From Aphrophora alni (Eukaryota; Arthropoda; Insecta; Hemiptera; Aphrophoridae): a stretch of DNA of 64,000 bases. Made by a program: the position numbers and the translations under genes. Of the stretch, positions 56,007-64,000 are shown in pieces. The first letter of the stretch is position 1. Every line of letters starts with the position of its first letter. The stretch lies in assembly GCA_963513935.1 (NCBI GenBank), contig OY740774.1:26865949-26929948 (forward strand). The letters run 5' to 3'. The notes beneath the pieces are model-generated. The model saw only the letters and a program-made list of their open reading frames with translations, was not told the origin of the DNA and made no database searches.

Positions 56007-56014
56007 ATCTAGAG
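56007..56014 (+). repeat. hAT target-site duplication, right
   Basis: ATCTAGAG, matching 53583-53590. Confidence 0.9.
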
Positions 56015-56219
56015 TGTACGTTTTTCATATACCTATCAATAATTTTTTTGAGATAAAATTTTATAAATCAAGAAAAGATTTAAATAAATTTGATTTAAAA
56101 TGGATAAACAATAGTCAAAATTTACCTTTTATAAAAAGTATAAAGACAAAATAACCTTTCAAATAATTCAGTATAACAAACACACAGAACACAATTCTCA
56201 CAAAAAATACGCCTAATTA

Positions 56220-56606
56220 TCAGACGCGTTTCAACGACAAGGCCGTCCTCTTCAGTGATACACGAGCTACACCAATACAATCTGCAAATGTGATTAAATC
56301 TCCATCTTTCAATTTGTGACGTACGTAGGACGCAAGTTTTTTCTGTCCCAACTTAGTTTTGTTTCTACTGCCAATATCAAAAATTTCATGTAATTTATCA
56401 TCTTCAACCTCTATGACTGCATGAAACTCTAAGATAAATGGATTATCGATTATAATATTACATAGATTTGATCGGCCAATACAAATGCTGCCTCTAAATA
56501 CTTCAAAGTATTGATCTTCGAACATGAGTATGCCAACCTTAACTCTTCCATCCACTTGATCAGGACATGAAGGTGCTTCATCTGATCCTAGCCGTGGAGT
56601 CAACAT
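56220..56606 (-). CDS. FHA-domain protein exon, MDC1-like N-terminus
   Basis: 128 codons from ATG 56606. Residues about 37-112 form a forkhead-associated domain, which binds phosphothreonine. ICIGRSNLCNIIIDN, HAVIEV and DIGSRNKTKLG are the GR, SxxH-like and SxN loop motifs; the usual Ser before the His is replaced here (LEFHAV). KDGDLITFADC is the last strand. An N-terminal FHA followed by GDLITFAD is like MDC1, the DNA-damage checkpoint mediator, by memory of the family. The frame ends soon after the domain at 56220, so either this is a first exon with a donor nearby or a fragment. Downstream exons would lie at lower coordinates, where the hAT element sits. No other exon was recognised. Confidence 0.6.
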   Translation of the reverse strand: MLTPRLGSDEAPSCPDQVDGRVKVGILMFEDQYFEVFRGSICIGRSNLCNIIIDNPFILEFHAVIEVEDDKLHEIFDIGSRNKTKLGQKKLASYVRHKLKDGDLITFADCIGVARVSLKRTALSLKRV

Positions 56607-56651
56607 TTTTTTTCTAATATTGTAACTTGTTTACAACACTCATAAATTCAA

Positions 56652-57926
56652 ATGAAAAAAAAATGTAATTTAACAATGACACACTCATCTGAGAGTAGGA
56701 CAGAGTATGTCAATTTACACTTGCAGGAATTAGAGTCTGCTATGTTGTCCGGACGGGATTCCGCTCCAGGTACTGACAACGTAGTTCATTCTATGATTAA
56801 ACACCTCCCAGCTTCGGGGAAGCGTGCTCTCCTTCGAATATACAATCGTATATTTGAGGAGCGTTGCTTTCCTGATGCTTGGTTGGAGGCTACAGTAGTT
56901 CCTCTTCTCAAACCAGGTAAAGAAAAGACCGAACCAGGAAATTACCGTCCCATTTCCCTCACTAGTGTGCTTTGCAAACTGGTAGAGAGAATGGTCAATC
57001 GGCGCCTTGTTTGGTATCTCAAAAGTAACCGGCTGCTTTGTGATGAACAATGTGGCTTTAGGCAGGGTCGATCATCTACTGATCAGCTGGTTTCATTAGA
57101 GTCTGCCATACAAAATGCATTTTTGTTGCGTCAGACATTGGTTGCAGTGTTTTTTGACCTGGAAAAGGCATACGATATGGCTTGGCGAAGAGGAATTCTG
57201 AATACTTTAAGATCATGGGGTATAAATGGTAATATTCTTGCTTTTATCCAAAACTTCCTTAGCAACAGATATTTCAGAGTGCGTGTTGGACCTATGCTTT
57301 CCGATCGTTATCATTTAGAGAATGGTGTTCCTCAGGGTAGTGTGCTTAGTGTGACCCTGTTTGCTGTGGCAATCAACAGCATTACCGCTGATGTGCGGTG
57401 CCCTGTCCGCTGTTCTCTATTTGTTGACGATTTTGCTATATATGTGGCTTCTCGAGTTATGGCAACTGCCGAAAGAGCCCTTCAACTAGCGATAAATAGA
57501 TTGCAATCTTGGTCAAATTTGACAGGATTCAAGTTCTCTGCTTCCAAAACGCAATGTATTGCTTTTAGTCGTCGAAGAATGAACCATCAGCCCGTATTAT
57601 TTCTAAATGGAACACAACTTCAAACTACTGCAACTGTTAAATTTTTAGGCCTAATATTTGATAGTAGACTTTCTTGGATTCCACATCTATCTGATCTGAA
57701 AACACGGTGTAATAAAACACTTGACATGTTACGTGTTCTCAGCGGTTCTCGATGGGGAGCCGATAGGACTTGTATGTTGAGTCCTAAACGCACCATATTT
57801 CGGTCTATCCACAATAATAGGGTCAACCCACATATATTCCTATTCCTTCGCTTTCTTCTTAGGTACAGGAGATACAACAGCCGCAACTTTCGTTTATCCA
57901 TAGTTCCTACACGCAATATTCACTAA
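56652..57926 (+). pseudogene. I-group LINE reverse transcriptase fragment
   Basis: RT fingers and palm of a non-LTR retrotransposon. GNYRPISLTSVLCK (about 56937), FGFRQG-like CGFRQGRSS (about 57050), motif A VFFDLEKAYDMAW (about 57150), motif B GVPQGSVLS (about 57325) and motif C LFVDDFAIY (about 57418). FVDD in place of YADD, with the surrounding sequence, points to the I/Nimb group and not the R1 clade. The endonuclease and the C-terminus are missing. Similarity fades after MLSPKRTIFRSI (about 57800). The first codons (from 56652) may lie outside the element. Confidence 0.8.
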
Positions 57927-58039
57927 GTGTTCACTGTATGACAAACCAAACTCGACTGTTAAATTGGAGGGAAACGCTCGCAAATACAGGTGCTCGTGTG
58001 AACAGCACAACGACCCACGTCCGCATGCGCATCCGCTCC

Positions 58040-59089
58040 GTGTTTAAGAGCCCTTAGGGAACGCCAACCAGTAGCGGGATAGAATTGAATGGAGATGAGT
58101 TTAGGATGATAGCGTATGCGGATGATGGGGTGGTGTTGGTGGCTGGGGAGTCGTGGAAGGAGCTGGAGCGGAAAGGTGCGAATGTGATGAGAATGTTGGA
58201 CGAATGGTGTATGAGTGCTAAGATGTGTATGTCAGAAAGTAAGACATTGGGTATGCTGCTGAGAGGAGGACTGAATGTGGGAAGGATGCCTGTGGTTGAA
58301 TGGGGTGAGGGTAGACTCAAAATGGTTAAAGAGGTAAAGTACTTGGGGGTGACCTGGACCAAGAGGGGAAGAGATCTGGGTATTGGAAAGCATGTGAGTG
58401 ATTGTATGTGGCTATAGTGACATATGCATGTGGAGGGTGGTGGGATAGGATGAATGTGAAGGAGAGGGCAAAATTGTTGAGCGGGAAAAAGAGAATTTTG
58501 TTGCGTATGATTAAGGGGTGCAGTACTTTGTCCACGGAGGCTGCGTGTGTAATAGCAGGTGTGGTCCCTTTGGATTTGGAAGTGGAGAAGAGAGGTGTGA
58601 TGTGCAAGGTAAGGATGGAGGGGGAGTGTGAATGGAAGGGGAGACTAGTTGTTAAGGATGGGGGGAAGAGAATGATGAAAGATTGGATGATGGATGAATG
58701 GCAAGCAAGAGAGATGGGTAGGGTCCGAGAAGGGGAGGGATACTTTTGGGTGTTGGGGAAATGTAAGGGAAAGGGTTTTGGCGGGTTGGGTTGAGCCGGG
58801 GTATTATGTAACGCAGGCATTAAGTGGGCATGGGAATTTTTTGTCAAAATTGTGGGGTTTCGGGTTGGCCCGCAATGAGCAGTGTGAATGTGGTATGAGG
58901 GAGACGGGGGATCATGTGTTGTTTGAGTGTGAAAGATGGGGAATTGAGAGGAAAGAATTTATGGGGAAATTAATATTGTGTTTTATAAGGGAGGGTTACT
59001 GTCTAAGGGGGGTTTGTATTTTTAGGGAATTTGTGGAGAAGTTATTGGGGAAGAAAGAGAGGGAGGGGGTGAAAGGGGGGAAATTTTAG
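58040..59089 (+). pseudogene. R1-like LINE ('element 4') RT C-terminal region, broken
   Basis: It begins in the palm with EFRMIAYADDGVVLVAGESW (58100) and ends with the C-terminal zinc motif CECGMRETGDHVLFEC (about 58885-58935). The frame is broken by a deletion near 58400 and a frameshift near 58790, giving ORFs 58085-58417, 58402-58794 and 58694-59089. High G and purine content sets it apart from the flanks. Its 3' UTR is homologous to a segment in array unit 1. Confidence 0.8.
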
Positions 59090-59880
59090 AGATGGGGGAT
59101 AATGGGGGCCTGAGCTCCGAAGAGTAGAGGGATATTTATTTAGTAATGTATAAGAGTTATTTAGTATTTATTATGTTGTTATTTATTTATTTATGTATAT
59201 GTAAGATTATTCAGAGTATTTAATTATTGTTATTGTAGTACTGTAAATTTAATTGTATTAGTGTAGTTATATAAATAGGATGAATTATTTATGAGTGGGT
59301 CTTTATTGTCAAAGTATAGGGAGGCGTCCTGGGCCTGGGCCTAAACTGAGTAGGGCCTTAAAGGTCCAGGAACGAAGATTTAGTGTCGGGGAAGGGCGAA
59401 AAGGGGGGAAGTATGGAAGAGGGGAAATATAACGAGTAGGCGAGTTGGATAGGATAATAGGGAGTGAATGGGTTTTAGAAATTAAGTAATAGTAATAGTA
59501 GATCAAAGGTGTGAATGAGTGTGTGGATACGGAAGACCAGGTCAACTGGAGTGACATGCGTAGTCCCAAGCTTGTCATGAAGGGTGATCGAAACCGTAGC
59601 CAGGGAACCATGTGGGTGGACTGGCGGGCTAGCGACCAGTCTAAGCCTTTAAGGTGACGGTTCCTGGGACCCAAGCCACACTGGTACCACGGGTCCGTGC
59701 CCAAGCCCCTCGGAGGACCCTATGGGACCCCTCTGAGTGCACGGTAAGGAGTAGGTTTCGTGGGGATATTGTCAATGCTAGATAGTAGATGGTCCTCTCC
59801 TTCCAGGTATATTTTATAGAGTGAGGAGTTGGCGGAGAACCGAAAGGTCTAGATACGCCAACTCCTGAGGTTTTGTTGTG
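59090..59880 (+). other. Element-4 LINE 3' UTR
   Basis: Untranslated, homologous to 1510-2281 (blocks 'aaggtccaggaacgaag', 'ggagtgacatgcg', 'ccatgtggg'). It ends near 'cgccaactcctgag' at about 59875. No poly(A) was seen. Confidence 0.7.
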
Positions 59881-60333
59881 ATACTCTAATCTTACACTGT
59901 CCCTATAGAGTGCCCCTCGGGGTACAATAGTCTTGTGTTGTCAGACTATTGTGGGGTTCCGTCCCCTTTTTGTGCGTTTAAAGTGATTTAAATTTCTGTG
60001 ATAAACTATAAACTTTGTGAATCTATTGAGTTAGCAGTGGTTCCTTATGGTATTTTTTGCGAGGAATTCGAATTTGCATTTCTTTTGTGTCAAAACTCAC
60101 TCAATCATACCGAAAAACAGCCTTAAAAGTAGAGGTTGGTATCATAGGTCACATAATCCAATGGATTGTGTTAGTTTTGATGCCAGCTGATTTCTAGCCA
60201 ATCAGCTGCCCGGTTTCAGCGGTGATTTTTAGGTTATGTTTGTGTTTTGCTTTAGCAGTGTTCGTTGTGTGTGCTTTCAACAGTGATTATTATTGTTTTT
60301 ATGTAGGTTTTAGTTTATATATAATAAATTAGG
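59881..60333 (+). promoter_or_regulatory. Upstream region of the exon at 60334, with hairpin and CCAAT box
   Basis: ACAATAGTCT (59924-59933) and AGACTATTGT (59943-59952) are perfect inverted repeats with a 9-base loop. 'agccaatcagctg' near 60198 is a CCAAT-box-like motif about 130 bases upstream of the next ATG. Promoter function is inference. Confidence 0.4.
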
Positions 60334-60431
60334 ATGGAATTAAATGTTACTCCTGTTGAAGAAGGCCAGAGAAGTAGAAAACGAATTCGGCAACCACAAA
60401 ATTGGAAGAAAAACAAAGCCAAAGTTGCAAG
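60334..60431 (+). CDS. Putative first exon, basic N-terminus (KRIRQPQNWKKNKAK)
   Basis: The ATG at 60334 opens 32 codons ending at a GT donor (G|GTAGAT at 60431/60432). The peptide is acidic, then very basic: RKRIRQPQNWKKNKAKVA. The Arg/Lys-Trp-Lys-Lys pattern resembles the exon at 63159, and I recall it as the usual start of an uncharacterised insect protein family; its function is unknown. A following exon was not found before 61350. Confidence 0.4.
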
Positions 60432-61351
60432 GTAGATTCAAACCTACACTTTGTTTTAAGGTCTATTTAACATTACAACTATACCAAATTATGGCAGTTT
60501 TTATTGGTTTTGCCTTATAAAGTTTACTTAATAATACGTGCTTGTACTTAACATAATTATTTCATAATCTAATTGTTAAATTAAATTTTAGGAAGGAATA
60601 ACAACTAGGCCTACTGTCCGTTCACAGTTTAGTTGATAGCATGGGCCTTATGGAGGCTTGCCGCTCTACTACCTGACCTAACTACATCGGCTCCCATTCA
60701 CTACCACACTGAGTAGGAATATCCCTGTCTCAGTGTTTAGTTCAAGATCAACATTTCTTAATTACAGTAACGTACCTCATGTTTAAGTAAACCTTATTAT
60801 GAAGTTTAAACTACCAAAAACTGACATTACATTACTTTTATTGTAACGTTTATTGCTGTATTGTTGAGCGGTACTATTTCAATTCTAACGAATTGTTAAA
60901 CAAATTTCTGGAATTTATTTTATATTCTCTAAAATAAAATAATATACTCTTCAAATAATTATTAATACTTTATAACACGTAGACGGATGTTGTCCTGACT
61001 GGCGGTGACTCATGCTGGGGTCGGCTACCTCTGGCCATTCCTTATCTCCCCAGTACCACCCCTCACACACAAACAAACATATCGTCAGTTTCTGAAGGAT
61101 AGTGAACGTAATCAGATCACTGTTCAAATAGTAGTGAATTTAGTGCATTTCATTACAGTGTTTATTTGTTCAGTGTAGTGTAAAGTAGTACTGTGAAGTT
61201 TTACAGTTAGGCCTGCCCTGCTTGCCCATATTTTGAAGTGCATTGAGATGAGTTGAGTAAACGGAGTTTTATTTATATCATTTTGTTCTAGTGTGTTTTG
61301 TACATAGTAAACTAAGATTTTTTTATTTACGTTTTGTTCTAAGTTACGACA
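60432..61351. other. Non-coding, no gene seen
   Basis: AT-rich; could be an intron of the exon at 60334 followed by the 5' flank of the viral-like remnant. Confidence 0.4.
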
Positions 61352-62076
61352 ATGGACTCACGCAAGAAAGGTAGGCTAAACCTATCAAAAGTGGAGATAA
61401 GAAAACAGTATTAAAAGTATTTGATTTTTTGGATAGCGAAATAATTGCAGAGTCTCCGGACCGACCGCAGCCCAGTGTAAGGGAACTTCTGTATACACCT
61501 GTAGGGCAAAGAGTATCTGAAAAATGGGTAAACAGTACTTTCGCACATCCGCTGGCACGAAAATATATGCTCAAAATGATGAAAGATACCGCCGGTAGTC
61601 GGAATATAGATCACAGTTAAGGACCGAAAATCGGAGCCGACTCTATGATGATCGGTAACAAGACTCTTCAGTTGTCGGACGATGGTGAGATTATAATTAA
61701 TTGACGGAGTACACTATAAAGGGACGCCCGGATTGTACGAATTGGTGTTTAAGCGTATACCCGATGATGAAATATATACCGAGGCCGATTTACGAGCGTA
61801 TAGAGATATCTGTGTGAGATCCAGTGCACACAAAAGATTATACGATCCGAAAGGACAAGTTAATCGTAACAAATCTATAAAATATAGAAACATTATAGAG
61901 CAGTTATTCCCTCCTAAAAAAGTTAGTGGTAGAGGTTATTCATACTAGGACGATCCGAATGAGTTGTGTGACACACGGGACATGCAAATGAGATAGCTTC
62001 TATTATCGAAGAACTAAAAGAAGCAGGAATTATAAAAGGCGCGAGAAATGCAAAAATTAGAACATTAATACGATGA
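61352..62076 (+). pseudogene. DNA-virus/Polinton-like gene remnant A
   Basis: Starts MDSRKKG at 61352 and shifts frame near 61400. It continues as FDFLDSEIIAESPDRPQPSV (from about 61420) until a TAA at 61618, then in further pieces: GTPGLYELVFKRIPDDEIYT (about 61722 on), a Tyr/Lys-rich part to about 61950, and HANEIASIIEELKEAG to TGA 62074. The order reads as one gene of about 240 codons broken by at least four lesions. From memory, proteins with GTPGLYEL recur in invertebrate genomes beside Polinton or adintovirus-type genes. The function is not known to me. Its stop overlaps the next ATG (62073) as ATGA. Confidence 0.5.
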
Positions 62077-62700
62077 GTGTCGACAAGTTTGGACGTTATA
62101 AGAGTGGCGGCTCCAACAGAAAAATAGGTCCTAAAGGTGTAGGGTTTAACCTTACACCAGAGGGAGACTATGATATAGGAGGTAAATTAATTGTTACATA
62201 ATGTAGCTACAGCACGCTCTGAAACCGATGCTGTCACCCTTACCCAATTAGAAACAAAGTGTTTAATGTTTGATGACAAGAGGAAACGATATGACGCAAG
62301 CTGGAGACCTATAGGTGGTTTAGCTAAACCGAAAGACAATGATGATGCTGTGACAAAAGGATATCTCGAATCGTTGATACCAGTTAAACTAAATAGTGGC
62401 TATGATAGTGGCTACGTGAAATATGCTAGAATGTACTTTATTGGGAAAAATTCGCACAATAAATTTGACGCTCAAAAAAGCTACATATGCAACTTAAAAA
62501 CCCCAATACACACGGAAGACGCAGCCAACAAATACTATGTGGACAGCAAGGTAATGCCGTTGAACAGTAACGGTTGGAACTGTGGCGGTAAAAAACTGAC
62601 CAACGTGAAGGATGGTACTAGTAATCCTAGTGTACTAGCAATGTTTTTTTTTTCTTTTTTTTTCAAATCCTGGGATTCTTTTTTGATGACCCAGTATTAC
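62073..62700 (+). pseudogene. DNA-virus/Polinton-like gene remnant B with fibre-like repeats
   Basis: MSVDKFGRYKSGGSNRK begins at 62073; a frameshift comes near 62185 and the ORF continues from 62191. Three copies of a short motif recur: DAVTLTQLE, DDAVTKGYLES and EDAANKYYVDS, each followed by a Pro- or Gly-containing turn. This is like the shaft repeats of phage tail fibres and related attachment proteins. The coding match ends near 62640 at a T-rich tract. It is compactly linked to remnant A, as in a virus genome. Confidence 0.5.
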
Positions 62701-62706
62701 GGTTAA

Positions 62707-63158
62707 AAAACTGAAAATAAATGATAAAGTCGCAATACCATTATCGGTTATAACAACTAATTTACTAAAATTGAAGAGTAATCTAATGATTGAGAATCAA
62801 TACTTTTTCTTAGACAAAAAGTATTTAGAACTAAATTCAATATTTACTTAAATATTAATAGATGCATTATATCTGTATATCGCTGCAATTCATCTACCGA
62901 GTCTTCTCTATTCCACTTATCTATCCATGTTGGTGACCAAAAGTGAGCAATCACAATTGAATGGCTCCCCGGAAAAACGTTACAAGCGCCAAAATTAGAG
63001 TATGCGGGTTTTTTATGGAAAACAGTTCCTTGTGCTTCTATCTGTCACGTGGTGACATCTACTGGCCGATTTTGTAACTACAACTTGGAATTATGGGTAG
63101 ATGAAGTTCACGCTCCCTGGAAGAACGTTTCATATGCAGCGCATAGGCAGTCAGGACC
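62707..63158 (+). other. Upstream region of the exon at 63159
   Basis: Non-coding. AT-rich at first, then of mixed composition; probably leader or promoter of the next gene. No specific motif identified. Confidence 0.35.
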
Positions 63159-63684
63159 ATGTCTTCACCGGTGTCAGGCCTTGTTAAGCATTTAAATAGA
63201 GGCAAAAAGCGAAAGTTAAATGTAGATTCTTGGAAGAAGGAAGTTAAGAAGAGTCGTAGGAATAGTGGGAAGGAGTATTCAAACTACAAGAATGAAGTAG
63301 TACCTGAAAAAATACCTATTTCTGAGGTAAGTGGAAAAACGTTACTTGTGCTGACCACCATCCTGAACTAATATACTGGATCTAGCATTTAAAGAATAAA
63401 TGAACCAGACTTAAATTTTATTCCTGTTTACTGTATGGACTGTTTGATTCCAGGATTTCACATGTTCCTGCACACACGAGGGCTGCAAAATCATACCTTT
63501 TGATGCAAAGTTGGAGCTCTTCAATTCATTTTACGATAAGACATACTCGGAACAATCCTGCTACTTGGCATCACTGATGGAAATTTCTGAACCTGCTCGA
63601 CGTAGAGTTGAAGAGAAAACTTCTCAACGTCACTGTACTGTTACGTACCGATTGAACATTAACAAAAAGAGCATTCAGGTGTAG
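63159..63684 (+). CDS. Two-exon gene start, uncharacterised insect family with WKK and Cys-rich exons
   Basis: Exon 1 (63159-63326) encodes a basic start with WKKEVKKSRRNSGKEYSNYK and ends at a strong donor, GAG|GTAAGT. An acceptor TTGATTCCAG (ending 63453) opens exon 2 (63454-63678) in the same phase: DFTCSCTHEGCKIIPFDAKL, then FNSFYDKTYSEQSCYLASL. Exon 2 either reaches a TAG at 63682 or is spliced at CAG|GTGTAG. RNSGKEY followed by a Cys-rich exon with FxxFY...Q..YL fits, from memory, a common uncharacterised insect family often found near transposase-like genes. No function is claimed. Further exons may lie beyond the window. Confidence 0.5.
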
Positions 63685-64000
63685 CATTCAAAAACACATT
63701 CGTAAATATACATTCAACTTGCTTAGCCTTGACAGATGCTGGCACCTGGCGGCCCTCTCCAAAACCAAGCATCGCCTGACACCTGAATACAAAGTACAAT
63801 TCGCCGGTCAAGCTAGCTTCCCTACTACCCGTCCACAGTCTAGATGTGATAACAACATGGTCTACATTCTGCATTACTCCGTTAACAAAAGTTCTTTCTT
63901 TCTCAAATTTTACAAGTCTTATACTACATCATGCTAATTTACAGTTTGTGCGCCTTAGTTTAAACAATCTCGTTCTAAAATGTAAAATAAATCATCATTT
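63685..64000. other. No gene recognised
   Basis: Overlapping ORFs on both strands (63719-63937 and 63659-63874) have no recognisable features. Confidence 0.4.

Noticed and set aside
1..64000. rDNA location of the R1-clade LINEs
   Set aside because: No 28S sequence flanks any copy; R1-clade is assigned from protein motifs only.

Overview
The window is nuclear DNA of an arthropod, most likely an insect. It has several R1-clade LINEs with zinc-knuckle gag ORFs, a hAT transposon with a BED-finger transposase, short TTAGG-type motifs, AT-rich non-coding DNA and short exons ending in GT splice donors. Hemiptera is a guess. No rRNA, tRNA, CRISPR or bacterial operon was seen.

Positions 1-47340 are a tandem array built in layers. 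The basal unit is about 5.8 kb (spacing between the last two copies 5825 bp). It runs: linker; gag zinc knuckles and endonuclease (EN) start of LINE 'element 1'; about 1 kb of AT-rich DNA; a 5' region with degenerate repeats; then gag, EN and reverse transcriptase (RT) of LINE 'element 2'. On this sit (i) a 1110-bp virus-like segment inserted in the element-2 RT gene, called N-like here and not identified; (ii) about 1.4 kb encoding the motif-A-to-C-terminus part of an orthomyxovirus-type PB1 polymerase; (iii) a 3.9-kb 5'-truncated LINE ('LINE C') with an open 1032-aa ORF2. Element-1 copies start at 4007, 12379, 21354, 33631, 40557 and 46382; the spacings (8372, 8975, 12277, 6925, 5825) largely reflect which layers each unit carries. 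The copy at 43.3-46.1 kb lacks the N-like segment and shows the empty site. The last two units lack PB1. The third and fourth units are a near-identical 12,277-bp duplication. One unit carries an inverted element-2 piece (14820-15767) joined to the 5' end of LINE C.

Positions 47341-53582 are array-free and AT-rich: a possible small first exon with three 15-bp repeats, a large imperfect inverted repeat (arms 47778-48503 and 50652-51590) and a 140-bp tandem duplication. A complete hAT element with an 8-bp target duplication lies at 53591-56006, followed by a minus-strand FHA-domain exon (56220-56606).

Positions 56652-59880 hold two 5'-truncated LINE remnants. The 3' UTR of the second matches the unit-1 segment 1510-2281, linking flank and array. 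Positions 60334-63684 carry two similar short first exons of what looks like one insect gene family, on either side of a broken remnant (61352-62700) resembling genes of a Polinton/adintovirus-like DNA element.

The EVEs and LINE pieces all lie on the + strand except the inverted piece. A nested, amplified EVE-LINE locus of this kind could be a piRNA source, but sequence alone cannot show that. All family calls come from reading motifs; no database search was run.
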